DNA from: Argyresthia goedartella
Lineage: Eukaryota > Arthropoda > Insecta > Lepidoptera > Argyresthiidae
Assembly (NCBI GenBank): GCA_949825045.1
Contig: OX463815.1
Location: 16,113,231 to 16,177,230, forward strand
Length of the DNA: 64,000 bases
Reading direction: 5' to 3'
A program made the translations under genes and the position numbers. Below are positions 20,973 to 32,832 of the stretch, one piece after another (position 1 is the first letter of the stretch; the number at the start of each line of letters is the position of its first letter). The notes beneath the pieces were generated by a model. The model was not told the origin of the DNA. It ran no database searches and worked only from the letters and a program-made list of their open reading frames with translations.

Positions 20973-21418
20973 GACGCTGGGTACCGACAAAGTCGGTCAA
21001 ATGCCAATCATTGAAGCACTATTCCTCCTAAAGGCGTCACTTGCCAAATTCAAAACATATATATGTTATGCACTCGCCTCTTTTCTTTAATGTGTGTGTT
21101 TGAAAATTTCATTTCACTTTCGATGTCTCTTACCTAAAACTTGGGATCTCAAAAGAGTATTGAAATGATTATTGCGTCAAAGTGTAGGTATTTAAAATAT
21201 CTTAAAACTGTGTATTTGAAATTCAGAAATATTCCCCGAAAAAGTGGTTTGAATAAATTACTAAAAAAAGTCAATTTTCGCAACGTTCTGCAGCAGCGAC
21301 CGGCGTAACATCCATATTTCAGTGTGAGCTGTTATAAACATTATTTCAACATGAGTCCAATCAAGCTTGAGTCGAAATTTTCAATCACCGAGTCGCTAAT
21401 TTTGCCAATAGACGAGCC
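20973..21418. mobile_element. 446-bp TTAA-flanked insertion inside a SINE
   Basis: Bounded by TTAA at 20,969-20,972 and 21,419-21,422, at the SINE's own CTTAAG site. The right ~290 bp matches 49,965-50,258: CTAAAACTT…TTGGGATCT, a GCAGCGAC…GACGTAACA-type phrase, AGTGTGAGCTGTTAT and an end CGCC/GAGCC-TTAA. TTAA duplication is the mark of piggyBac-type transposition, but no clear TIRs were seen. Either the element is diverged or it integrates another way. Confidence 0.6.
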
Positions 21419-21615
21419 TTAAGAACATTATACGGATGTTTCAACGGCGATGGAAAACATCGTGAGGAAACCTTCATTACGCCATAGCTGCTGCGATGGA
21501 CTAGCCCCCTGTCACGCAATGTTGAGTATTGAAAACTGACCAAAAGTGGGCACAATTTAGCCTCTTCCATCCCGTATGGGAAAAGGTGTGACGCTATGTT
21601 ATTTGTTATATGGAT
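21419..21615 (+). mobile_element. SINE family 3, body and tail half
   Basis: TTAAGAACATTATACGGATG, GGCGATGGAAAACATCGTGA, GGAAACCTTCATTACGCCAT, CTAGCCCCCTGTCACGC and a tail CCCGTATGGGAAAAGGTG…GACGCTATGTTA. Continues the head at 20,865-20,972. Confidence 0.85.
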
Positions 21616-21954
21616 TAATAAATATAATTAAATATATTTTAGTTACTTTTTTCTTTTCAAATATTTATGCAGGCACAATTTTTCCTGGAACAGAATTTAT
21701 GGCTTGACTAGGTATGAAGAGTAAGTTTAGTTGGATAACAATTTCTGTCTTTTAGGTTTGACAATAATTAATTTCATAATCATTTTGTAAATTGCCTGAA
21801 TATCAGCTGTTAATTAATGTAATTTCCACATCGTATCTCATAGTCTGCTTGTTCGCATATTATTCCAAAGCATTTTCATTTATTTTATCTCAAGCTTCCA
21901 TAGGAGTTCTTCCTAGTTCATGCTGAGTTTTGTTCACAAATATTAAATAAATTA

Positions 21955-22224
21955 GATAATAAATATTAGAGGACAATCTTACACGATTCGGACTAGGCCC
22001 ATAGTAAGCTCAACAAGGCTTGTGTTATGTATAGGTACTAGACAACTATATATTTTATAGAAATACTTATGTAAATACATAGAACGTAAATACATAGAAA
22101 ACATCCAAAACGAAGAAATAAACATTCAGGCTCAATACACTAATATTTACCGTACCGGGATTCGAACCCAGGACCGTCAGCTTTGTAGGCAGGGTCACTA
22201 CCCGCTAGGCTAAAGCGGTCGTCG
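21955..22224 (-). mobile_element. tRNA-headed SINE, family 4 (near full-length)
   Basis: On the minus strand: GACGACCGCTTTAGCCTAGC then GGGTAGTGACCCTGCCTAC, B-box GGGTTCGAATCCCGG, a body with TTTTCTATGTATTTA repeats, CACAAGCCTTGTTGAGCTTA, ATGGGCCTAGTC and an end TCCTCTAATATTTATTAT. From family knowledge this head and body combination is a widespread lepidopteran SINE. The only copy in the window. Confidence 0.88.
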
Positions 22225-22892
22225 AATATTTCCCGTAAATAACTCGACTCCTTGAAAATATTCAGCTGAACCGCAAAAAAAAGAATCAGGCTGAATCGGA
22301 AAAAACCTGAACACGACGTAGCATTGTAGTACCGGTACAATGTAACAGATACAAATTCAAGGGAATTTCAGTCCGTAATAAAAGTAATTTCCAGTGTTCA
22401 ATTTGACCAGGCTCTTCACAGTTTATTCCTCAGTAGAACGTTGGTGAGTTAACTGAATCAATCAATACCGTTCACAAGTTGTCCCAACTCTAAACCTCAA
22501 TCAATCAATACCTTTTATCAATTCGATAAAGTCGTATTAGGCAGCAGGCGCGCTGACAAGTTCATGGGCAAGTTTCTCCTGGTGGAGTATGTAAAGTGTC
22601 AAGGGTCAATCTCTAGTTGTGTGATGTTTTTGCGTTATTATTTGCGCAAACTCTTTCCGAAACTCGTTAAGCTTATATAACCATCGGGTATTGTACCTAC
22701 CCAAATGTCTTCACAGTTCCATTCTTATCTTATTGTTTTTTACAGACAGAAATATTTTAATTTCGCACAAAAACTCGTCTATGCTCATAGAGTGTTAAAA
22801 GCTACGAGATGAGATACATTCTCGAGCAATACCCCTTTTTACTCGACTGAAGCGCAGCGAAAAAAAGGAGCATTATGTGTTTGACCTGTTTT

Positions 22893-22974
22893 ATATAAAC
22901 ATAAACAGCTACTATTTCTGAACCCACACTAGGGTACACTGTGTCGTGGGAACCAGAAACAGCGACATCACTCA
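22893..22974 (-). mobile_element. SINE family 1 fragment (3' half)
   Basis: Minus-strand reading gives GATGTCGCTGTTTCTGGTTC, CACGACACAGTGTACCCTAG and GTGTGGGTTCAG, the SINE-1 3' half. The tRNA-like head is missing. Confidence 0.75.
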
Positions 22975-23321
22975 GGCGGGGCCAATTCAACTTGATAGAG
23001 TGGGTGCCAATTGCATTTAAATTTATTGAAATGAAATACTACTGTAGTAATTATCGAATCTCAATAATTAGGCTAACTCCCATCTACTTGTTTTGTGCTT
23101 TTCAGTGTACAGCAGTCGGGGTTTTTTGTATGTTTAATTAAGTTATTTATTCATAACATTCGTCGGGATGATTTCAAATCCACTTTTTGCTTGATTTTTC
23201 CCACAAGTAGTAGTCCAGAAGTATGGAATGTTGTATATTGTATAATTTAACGCGAGTGAATGGTGTGAACAAGACCACTAGATCACATTTGTAAGCCTTC
23301 TAGCCCTGAACTTTTAGGGCC

Positions 23322-23430
23322 TTACCACAAAAAATAAACTACTGTTCAACACTTGTTTAAAAACAAAAACGTATGGGATTTGACGTTGTTTTGAAGTTAA
23401 ACGCTGTTTAATATTTTTTTTTGTGGTAAC
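23322..23430. mobile_element. Candidate short MITE with ~13-bp TIRs
   Basis: TTACCACAAAAAA at the left end is repeated in inverse as TTTTTTTGTGGTAA at the right, 109 bp overall. The interior contains a second imperfect inverted phrase (AAACACTTG/…AACGCTGTTT). No target duplication established. Confidence 0.45.
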
Positions 23431-24858
23431 ACGGTCAGGTTTTAAGCAAACGCAGAGGCGCTCGCAGTTCTTGTCAACAATTTGTACTTGTTTTACACAA
23501 TGACACGCATGTAAACCCAGCTTGATATAATCAACGTTAGTTACTGTAGACAATGAAATGACAATGGATCGATCCATCCCAAAAATATCCTCTCTTTATT
23601 TGGACCTATTGTTTGCCTGCTAATTTCAAGTACTCGATAGTAATTAATTATACAATTTGACGTTTCACCGCTTCAAGTGCCTGGCACTGGTTTAGAGTTA
23701 TAAAGTTTGCCATACGTTACCTTATACTATATCAAATGATTATGGATATCAATGTATTTAAATTCTGTTGATACCATCTCTCCGTCCTCTGTATTTATAA
23801 ATAGGAGCTCCACCCGTTTCTTGTTCTACACTCTCATGTAAATATATGGGTGCACTCTCGGAAAGCTTTAACTTCTTTTAACTAGGTTCGATTAGTTAGT
23901 TCAAGTAAGTTCGATTTCCGGGATTAAATCCCATCATTGCTGAATGAATGCTGAATTTTATTATTAGAGTACGGCGATGAACAGGCAGCGGTCCGAATGA
24001 AGGTTTATTCAAGTCTTGGATTTAAAATATCCTTTCAAGTAACGCTACTTGTTGGGACGCCTACTCGGGATCTGCGCAATTATTTTTAGTGTTGTGTTGA
24101 AGAGGGTCATGCTTCTATGCGTCTTAGATCCTTTGATCAAAATAAGCATATTCCAACCTTTACGTCCCGGAAGATCAAACGCAGCACTACAGGACTTCTG
24201 GTAACTTCGGTAAATTATTAGAGGTTACCACAATATATGCAAAGATAGCGGGAAATGCCTTAGCACCTATTAGTATCTAGCATTAGTACTTAGTGTTTCC
24301 ATTCCATTAATACTTGAATTCAATTTCATGATCTTAAACTCCTTAATATTTTTGAACGGGTGGGGATAAAGGCATATATATAAAGTAAAGATGTAATCAC
24401 GAAGGGATATCTCTTCAAATATCCGATAACTACTCGTTAAAAGGCTCAAAGTATTTGCCCATCAAGCACATCACTTTTGTCACTGTCGGTTTTATAGCCA
24501 TTGTCACATTCTTGACTTTATAGCTTCCGCCCCTAAGTGAGAGAGTGTAATATATGGGACGCCTGGGATAATAAGGAAAACTAAATTAATACTATATTAA
24601 CCCATATGTTTTATAGTTATTGCTAAACTTTCGCTTGAGTAGTACATAAAAGTCGTAAAATTCTGTATTCTTTGATTGATCAGTGGCAGGGTGTCGAAGC
24701 CGTTTTCCTCATATGCTGTCCCTATGCTCCATCAAGTTTGGGACACACCAGTATTCAATATATTTCGATGAGTTTCGCCAGGAACACCTGTTAGTCTGTG
24801 TATACTGGTAAGACATTTTACCAGTGTTAGCTCCTAAAGTATTTTCGTGCTTTTAGGA
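23431..24858. other. AT-rich stretch without recognised features
   Basis: No repeat copies or coding frames that I can support. Confidence 0.45.
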
Positions 24859-24860
24859 TA

Positions 24861-25418
24861 TACTCTATTTCATATACCATGGCCCGATGCACTTGAAGCT
24901 TAACAATAGGGCTCATAATGTTTGCCTTTTGTTATCTAATTAGGAGCACTTCAAAATGGCACGCGTCGGTCCAACCTGCATGCAACTAAAGCGTGACTAA
25001 AACATTTTGGTATATACTTGAAAATAAAAATACGAAATATAAGTTGTTTACGGTATTTCATAATAATAGCTAACATGAGTTAAATCAAAAAAAAATTGTG
25101 TCAATAAAATAATAACAATCAGCTTTAAGACTAACTTAATTTAATTACTTTAAAAACATGTACATTAATTATATAAAATATTTAACAATTTTAAATATTT
25201 AAAGGCAAAAATTAATTATATACATTTATTCGCATGACAACTAACATGAAATATTGTTTATGTTGATTACTAGGTTAAACGATCAAGATCATTAGGTTGC
25301 ATGTAAAATACCACGCCGCAAAAGGGTCTGGCCAGGTATCTTTTGTTATCACTAATCCTATTGTTAACGCCTAATGACCGTCTCAAGTGCATCGGGCCAT
25401 GGTACATGAAATGGAGTA
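24861..25418. mobile_element. 558-bp TA-flanked MITE with ~38-bp TIRs (parental form)
   Basis: The left end TACTCTATTTCATATACCAT-GGCCCGATGCACTTGA and the right end TCAAGTGCATCGGGCC-ATGGTACATGAAATGGAGTA are inverted repeats of about 38 bp with three differences. TA flanks both ends (24,859-24,860 and 25,419-25,420). No transposase frame. It is a plausible parent, or less-deleted sibling, of the 239-bp element at 19,409. Confidence 0.9.
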
Positions 25419-25867
25419 TACCTTTCAATAATTTATATCACTTCGATTATAGCAAAGGTCCGTGGCCTTCGCTATGAATCACCATTTTTGCATAAAAAGC
25501 ATCTAAATTGTTCTAAAAAGTATATCTACATATGCTAAAGGTGAGCTTTCCCGACCATACTTCTATCCAACAACACAACTGTATCAGGATTGTCAGATAT
25601 TTAAAGTATATTTAGGAAGCTGGAGACTATGACTAAATTGAACCTAGAGGAAAAACCTCGCTTAGACTTGGTTTTTAATACTGTGACGATTTTTTTTTTT
25701 TGCGATTCGTTTTATGTGCTCTCTTGGCCGTCATGTAATGGAAATTTATACAAAAAATAGGTATGAATTAAAAAATTATGTTACAAACTGGCTAATATCA
25801 CTTAACTATGCTACAAACTGAAGAACTGTTGAATGGGATAAGGTGTCATCAATATTTACATAATCAA

Positions 25868-25958
25868 TCACACAAACATGCACACACACTCACACACTCA
25901 CACACACACACATACACACACACACCACACACACATGCATACGCACGCACAAACACAT
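25868..25958. repeat. (CA)n microsatellite, imperfect
   Basis: Roughly 90 bp of CA dinucleotides interrupted by CTCACA, CATA and GCATACG units. Confidence 0.95.
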
Positions 25959-27081
25959 AACTCAATCATAACAACACAAATTCCGTGTTATGTTTTAAAA
26001 TTCCATCTTTCTAAATTTTCCTTCAAACCAAACTAATAACCATTTAATTTTAATATATTCTTTATAGACTTCGTTTAATATTTTGCTACCAAGAATAATT
26101 TATAATTTATACAAGTCTCTAATAGATATTATATAAAAAAAAAATCAACAAAACATTTTGGCGACACCAGAAGAGAAGCTATCGCCTTTTATACAGGTCC
26201 TTAGCCTAGTTAAGGTAACAAAAACTCACATTAAATGTAAATCTTTGATGAATACATTATTCTTATATTTAAGTTAATATTATTTTTCCCTAAACTTGAA
26301 CAGTCACCCAGTTTAATTTTAGGGATAAATGTATAATTTATTTAGCTGACCATATTTTGTGGAATGTTGTGAACGTTGTGAACAACTTACCCAAGAAACA
26401 TATTTATGGTCGCAAACGAAAGAAGGTACTTAAATACATCCATTTGCAAAAGTGCTTTGAAACTGTTAAGTGTTTCATTTATTTTTGTTCTAGTGGAAAG
26501 AGAGAAATCTCATTTCATAAAGTTAAAAGTTTATATTTAATCCAATCCGAACAGTAGATGGTACAGCCGGTAAGCAAGACTAGAATATTTTCTGTGTAAA
26601 AATTGCATAATTTGTTACGAATCTTCAAATACATAAGTTAGATACGACATTACGGCCATTGGATATTCTGTGATCAGTGATTATTTACGGTGAATATTAA
26701 ATTGTAATAAGAGGGTTAATTAAATATGAACGATTCCAATCCAAAATGTAAAAATGGATGTACATACTGCGAGAAAATCGTAAGCTACTGTAAAATATCT
26801 GTTGCAATTTAAAATTTCGGGATAAATTATTAAAATCGCACAAGAATGGTATACGTTACCTAACCGAACCTAGAACGTGATTGTACGTACATGCTGTTTC
26901 TCTGGTCCCGAACCGTTCAATGTGAATGAGATTGGTCGTGCATGACCGAGCGATTAGATGAATGAATGAAGTGACTTGGTGCCGATCGTGCAATCGTGCA
27001 ATCGTGTCGTATTTGTAACAGAAAGATACAGAAGAATTCACGAGTTAAAACGCATGCATCTGTAGATAAATGATGCTCAAA
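25959..27081. other. AT-rich stretch without recognised features
   Basis: A 66-codon frame at 26,357-26,557 has no motif. A short triplication GTGCAATCGTGCAATCGTGT lies at ~26,988-27,008. No gene supported. Confidence 0.4.
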
Positions 27082-27415
27082 TCATAAAATCACTCTCTCC
27101 CTTTCCAGTCAGAAATATCTATGTATATTGGTATGTATTAGTGTTTTATACGTTTTATATATATTGATACGTTGTATTCAAGTAATTGTGTATGCAGGCT
27201 ATTTTTAGCAATTAGGGTTATTATCAGTATGTATTCAATGTATTGTTTGTCTAAATATAACTCGTAGTACTTACAGAGTTTTGTTATACACACAATTCTT
27301 TCCCCGCTCAACCATCACCTTTCCTACCCATCATGGTTTGCTGGAAGAAATCTCTTGTAAGTTATCTGTATGTCTGTTTTGTAACATCAAATACATTAAG
27401 AAAAGGCTTCATGAT
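27082..27415 (+). mobile_element. LINE 3' UTR, internally deleted (copy 2)
   Basis: Matches the UTR following the LINE at 50,457: CTCTCTCCCTTTCCAGT, GTATGTATTAGT, TAATTGTGTATGCAG, TATTTTTAGCAATTAGGGTT, CCCCGCTCAACCATCACC and GGTTTGCTGGAAGAAATCTC. The hairpin's second half and the GATAAGCTCGCC phrase are missing, and the sequence resumes at AAGTTATCTGTATG. Confidence 0.85.
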
Positions 27416-28469
27416 TTGAGCATCATTTATTTACTACAGTGCTTGTTATTTAAACCCGTGAATTCTACAATATGTGCGTAGGTTTGTTGACAATTGCGTT
27501 GTTGTCCTTATTACCCACAAAAATATTTCATTTCGTTCACCAGGAACATCCTTAGTTTTCTGCCAGTAATTGCTCGTTCAGCCAGTTAGTTCAGTTGAGT
27601 CGGCGATTTCATCCCATTACTCTTATGAGAGCCGATAATATTACTTTATCAATTGGATTAAGCGGTAACCGTGCAGTTACGTCTAGCTGGAATTGAGTAA
27701 ATTTTAGTATACGGAAGTATGTTACTAATTGAATACAGTCGAGCGGGCTCGAGGCGCACTGGACTCAATAAATCGATTTTAAATACATTAGTGTGATCAC
27801 TGAAATGTATCAGGTTCGGGCCAGTTTTAGCCCCTAATGTGGGTTTTACATTCTACAACTCATGCCATCCACGTCTCGAAAGCAAAAAAGTGGACTCAAC
27901 TTTAGGAGAAATACTGATTGCTGCTCCGATATGGGACGTCAAGACCCTAAAAACGATGATGAAGCAATATTTAACACGAAGATACCAGTTGCGTCCAGAT
28001 TTTTTACGGCTCAATTTATTTTATGACTGTGCTTCAATTTTGTATTGACGACCGTGGGGAAGGCACTCTAAAAATTAAATGAATTACTCCTTCACCCCTA
28101 AAACTAAATCTGATATCCGTTAACCTTGTTATTAGTCTGATTCTCAACTCAACGAGTGCCAATGGCGAGGCTTGGCGTTGACAAGATCACTCACTGTCTA
28201 TCTCGGAAAGGAGTTGAATAATAAAGTTTGGGAGTAGAGTACAAAGTTTGATGTCTGATACCAAAAATAGGGGTATATTTTCAAAAGAACCTGAATTTCA
28301 TAGATAGCTTGTAAATAATGGGTTCTTAATGTTATCTCGAAGGGGTTAATGTGGTCAACGAAAACTTTTTTCCTCGTATGATCGATGCGTCTAATGACGT
28401 CACAATCACTGTAACATGACGAAAACAAAATTCCCCTAGTGAGAACAAAATGGAAAGTAAATAAAATAA
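27416..28469. other. AT-rich stretch without recognised features
   Basis: A 69-codon frame at 27,839-28,048 (+) has no recognisable motif. Nothing else supported. Confidence 0.4.
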
Positions 28470-28715
28470 ATGAATAAATGTAGCCCATTAATGTCCCCGC
28501 CGAGGGGCATGGGCCTTTACCCGGATACGAGTAGAACTGAGCCATACTCCACCAGGCTGGCTCAGTAGGTGTCGGGCTTGTGGCCAACCCGACTGTCAGA
28601 AGTTATCAAGCTGCCCTATTAGGGCCTCTGACACCGCTTTGCGACTACTACCACAGAGTAGCGATAGTAGCCGGGACCTTCAGCTTAACGTGTCATACGA
28701 AACACGGAATGCAAC
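28470..28715 (-). mobile_element. SINE family 2, minus strand
   Basis: On the minus strand: GTTTCGTATGACACGTTAAG, GGTCCCGGCTACTATCGCTA, a GGCCCTAATAGGGCAGCTTG block shared with the copy at 38.7 kb, GAGTATGGCTCAGTTCTACT, and CCCCTCGGCGGGGACATTAA then GGGCTACATTTATTCATTTA. The head is not well preserved. Confidence 0.85.
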
Positions 28716-28754
28716 GTACGTTTTGGTTTTATTCCTGTGTTATTATGTTGTAAA

Positions 28755-28781
28755 CAGAACATTTAATTATTAAATGTTCTG
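28755..28781. repeat. 27-bp palindrome
   Basis: CAGAACATTTAAT, one central T, then its exact reverse complement: 13-bp arms with a 1-base centre. No element boundary recognised around it. Confidence 0.85.
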
Positions 28782-29826
28782 CGGTGTTGTAACGTAGCTT
28801 TGTGTAGATAGGTACGGAACATCAATCAAGGTTGACGGTTATCATGAGACTTCGCTCGACCTTTCCAAGATATATTGTCTTTCGGTCCCGCCTTGACAGA
28901 CAGCCATACGCGTGCATAACCAACAGACAGGAAGACAAATAAATATAGATATTCTCAGAACATTATAAGTATACACATATATTGATTGTTTATCTGTATC
29001 ATATATTATGTTAACGATAAAAAACTGTACTAGACATCAAACTCATAATTTCATTATTACTGTAGATTACATATACTCAGCAAACGTATTTTTAATCCTC
29101 TTCTCTACATTGGACCACTGTGGGAGAATGAGGGAGAAACTTTCACAAATTGATTTTAGATCTCTTTTAAATATTAGTTCTGTTTAACTGATACAAATAT
29201 TAGTTCTCTTTAACTAATATAATTTTAATTAAATCTAAATAAAAAGCAGGAATATATAATTACAAAATTATTAATAGCGAGTTTTGTATTGAGTTAGATC
29301 TTTGATGTATACGACAAAAACAAGTTAGTCGTATAGACCTTCTTTCTAAAAATACCAAACAAACACAAACCTATGTTCAGACCCAGACAACAAATATTCA
29401 GTTGTTCTTATATCCCACTTACATATATACATTTTCTTAACTCCGTTATGTTTAGTTACATTGTCATGTCACTTGGTTTAGTTTGCATACTTAACTAGGT
29501 CTAGGCCGTACCGCCATACTGTGGTTGTGGACCGCAATGAACTATTCTATGGGAAAGTTTTCATATACCCGACTACTCGACTAAAATATCTTACCCGAAA
29601 AACCGGGTTGTAAGCTACTCAAGACCCGCTGAACACTGATTTTGTGCGGATTACAAACGGATGAAGGCAATATCGCTGAATCCCTGAAGATATCATTATT
29701 TATACTCATTGTATGTTATGCACGGGTCAGGACACCGGTTGTGCGTGGTTAGCATGATATAGAGTCATTTAAAAAAATCGTAGGATTTGAACCTTAATGC
29801 TCGCACGCGTTAGCCCTAAAAAGGGC
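28782..29826. other. AT-rich stretch with a small local duplication
   Basis: AATATTAGTTCTGTTTAACT at 29,170-29,189 is repeated with changes at 29,197-29,216. No genes seen. Confidence 0.4.
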
Positions 29827-30170
29827 GAAATATGAAATCTACGCTTAATCGCGTCAGCCCTAAAAAGGGCTTCCGTTTGCGCGCGAAATCGAGGTTTCGA
29901 AAATACTCGATTATGCTACGTTGATCGTTGTAAAATGAAACCGGTATTCACACCCACAAATAGTTTTATTCACAAAATCACAAATAGTTTTATTCTATTC
30001 ATCCATCCTCTATCGATGTCATTTTATCTTGATTTGTGCCAAACACGAAATATGAAATATACATCTATTCGTGTAAGTCCTAAAATGGGCTACCATTTGC
30101 GTGCAAAGTCGAGGATTCGAAAATGCTTTAATTAATCATTTTCGAAACCTCGATTACGCGCGCAAACGGT
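29827..30170 (+). repeat. Direct plus inverted copies of a ~78-bp unit
   Basis: The unit GAAATATGAAATCTACGC…GCGCGAAATCGAGGTTTCGA (29,827-29,904) recurs at 30,047-30,124 with ~80% identity by eye. Its last third appears inverted at 30,137-30,170 (CATTTTCGAAACCTCGATTA then CGCGCGCAAACGG). The AGCCCTAAAAAGGGC mini-palindrome occurs twice near the first copy. Also AAATAGTTTTATTC is doubled at ~29,957-29,996. Confidence 0.75.
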
Positions 30171-32174
30171 GTTACATTCAGCGTACAATAAAACTGTGAA
30201 TGGACAGTACTAAAGCGGAAGTGTCGTAATCTTATTATGTATCTATGGAACTTATCAGAGCCCCCATAAGCATTTGCAATATGTTCTTTTATGGCGGCCA
30301 TTGTTCCAGTTTCGTAATTTTGCATTTTCGCAAAATCTTCGACTCCATTTTGTTAGTCATCATATGGGAGGTATAGTAAAATAATGTATGGATTGATAAG
30401 ATATATATTAAGGATAATAAAAGTCGCAAATTTGATACATAATTGTCCTCAGTCTTAGAAATAAAAATTAAATACAAAACATAAAACGTCAATTTTTCTC
30501 ATGGCTTTAATTTGACTGACTACAAATAAGTGAGGCATAATTGAATAGGGTACAAGGTCATATATTCAGATAAAAGCATCAATACATATGTGTCCAATTT
30601 TTATTTCAAAGCTTTAGACATAATACTTTAGATGCTATCCATCATTCAGTAAACATGGGCACATAATTTCCGCACAACTCCATGACGCCTCGAAAATTAT
30701 AGACATTGGGGATAAATTAGGCAGATAGGGAACAGGTTAACATAAAGTGGTGAAGTTGAAAATTGCGAGACAACTTTCAATACTCCAGTAACGTCATGGC
30801 TAAGCACGGGTATGATTCGAGTACGAACGGTCATTGAGCGAGTTACCCGATATTTAAACTGAAACACTATCTGGTAGACACGGCACACAACGATGCTTGT
30901 CGTTTGACCTCATGGTCAACAGATAATGCAGCACTATGTTAATGCCTTGTATCGATTCGACGTTAACGTTAGGAAGCTTTAGGTGAAGGTACGTGGCTAT
31001 TGTGAAGTGGTCTTTCATGTGGCGCTCGGTTAATCCATTTGTTTGAGGTTGTTAGTTGATTATATGATACAACGATTGATTAAACCTATTCTTACGTGGT
31101 CACTGTTCACATTTGGTAGAAAATATTTTGCTTACAACATTATGAAGCTATTTACAGCAATGCGTAGGCATATCGTTTCATTTTTTTGGAAGATCTCGCA
31201 TTCGAATCTCACGGATTGAGTTCTGACTGAGAAATGAAATAAAATGATTTCTGCTAGGCTATAAACACAGTAAACACTGAGATTATGGATAAATACTCAC
31301 AACACTGCATTCTAGCAAGTACTGAATGATTTACGTAAAGGTATTCCTAACTTGGAAATTGTTTTGCTGTGCAGATGTTGCTGGTACAGGTGGGTCTATC
31401 CAATTTAGTAGTTCAGTTATGACTTTTCAGTTGGTAGCATGGTTGCTGTAAATTGATTTCCGATAGTTCGCCCTGCAACTGCTCTAGTCCTAACCCGCTA
31501 CAACGTAGCGTTCTGAAATATTTCCTTCAAGCCTCGGCCGCTGTAGCTTAATCTAATGAGGAGATTCCACGAGTTACCTACTCATTTGAATGTCTACTAC
31601 CGTTGATAGATTCGTCAACAGATGGCCCTTTTAGCAAAGATCTATCATTGTATTTACTTCCTAGATTCGGATTCTACAGGACATTGCTTTGGCAGTGTTA
31701 AAACCAACTCGATAACGGTTAAGGTAGTTAAATAAAATTATCTGCGCATAAGATGTCTTGTAACATTTCCATTTATTTACCGTGCAAAAAAGATTAGCGA
31801 ATTCCTCCCACGCCGCAAGTACTGCAAGTAACGTAACAATTAATACTGCAAGTCCTGAAAAAAATTGTCCTAGAGTTTCTTTGAACTAGGTTAAATTCTA
31901 TAGAATGTTATATGTAAGCAGTAACGGCCATGCATGGCTACCATCTGTGTAACTACGCTTAACTGGTCACCTCAATCCATAATGATTGCAGGTCTTTATT
32001 GTTCGTACATTACGGACGGACATTGGCTGTTATTGACATAGTCTCGTGGAACTGACATGAGACATATTGACAATCGGATGCATGTCGGGCCCGACGACAT
32101 TGTATAGTGTGTGTTGGGACATTTCCCTAACAATTCAAGATGGGTACCTAAATAAATTAATATATATGTAAATA
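30171..32174. other. AT-rich stretch without recognised features
   Basis: Three minus-strand open frames of 63-67 codons (30,128-30,888) show no motif or base-composition support. No repeat copies identified. Confidence 0.4.
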
Positions 32175-32470
32175 AAAGAGTTGGTCTTGTTTCGCGCTCG
32201 CTTCTCACGCAGGAGATGTGGGATCGAACCCGGGGCTGACCAAGTACCACTGAGAAAAGTGATCTTAAGAACAAACGGGTATATACGGATGTTTTAACGG
32301 TGATGGAAAAAATCGTGAGGAAATCTTCAATCTCCATAGCTGCGGCGATGGACTAGCCTCCTCTTACGCAAGATGGAGGATTGGATTACTGGCTTAACGT
32401 GGGCACAACAGTTCCTGTGCCTCTGCCTAGGAGTGCCGTATGGGAATGCCGTGATGCTGTGTATGTAAAA
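32175..32470 (+). mobile_element. SINE family 3 (full-length)
   Basis: CGCTCGCTTCTCACGCAGG, B-box-like GATCGAACCCGGGG, GGTGATGGAAAAAATCGTGA, GGAAATCTTCAATCTCCATA, GCGGCGATGGACTAGCC and a tail TATGGGAATGCCGTGATGCT. An apparent 113-codon minus-strand frame (31,996-32,337) is only this SINE read backwards. Confidence 0.85.
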
Positions 32471-32499
32471 ATATGAAAGGGTTTCCGGATTTCTTCCTT

Positions 32500-32735
32500 T
32501 AAACCTAGCGTCTCGGTGTGTTTGTCCGTTACACCCTAGCGGTCAAACGACTGGACCGATTTGAATGAGGTTTTCTTTGAAGGTTTTCGACTTCCCTGCG
32601 ATGGTTCTCAGGTATCTTTTATTAAAATCGGTTCAATAGTTCGAAAGTTATCAGCTTAACAAGGAATATCGGTCAAACGGGTAGATGAATTTTAAAGAGG
32701 TTTTTTGTAGTTCTTAATACTTTACTTTTCTTTGT
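32500..32735 (+). repeat. Dispersed repeat family B, one-unit copy
   Basis: Shares GTCTCGGTGTGTTTGTCCGT, a CTAGCGGTCAAACGA phrase, CCCTGCGATGGTTCTCAGGT, TTAAAATCGGTTCAATAGTT and TTATCAGCTTAACAAGGAA with 15,790-16,260, in the same order, but with fewer internal units. Confidence 0.7.
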
Positions 32736-32832
32736 AGTTGAAGTTGTTATGCTGTTCAAAAGTTATCAGCATAAGTAGGCAATAAGTGAACTAAATTTTA
32801 GTCGTAAGGTTTCATCACCCCCGGTTTAACAT

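Noticed and set aside
20973..21418. Calling the TTAA-flanked insert a piggyBac element
   Set aside because: TTAA flanks fit, but no terminal inverted repeats or piggyBac-like ends were visible, so only a TTAA-associated insertion is claimed.
22150..22224. A tRNA gene on the minus strand
   Set aside because: The head is tRNA-like, but it continues into the characteristic body and tail of a lepidopteran SINE, and the acceptor stem does not pair.
28198..28587. 129-codon minus-strand frame
   Set aside because: Its first part is SINE family 2 sequence and the rest is AT-rich without any motif; not a gene.
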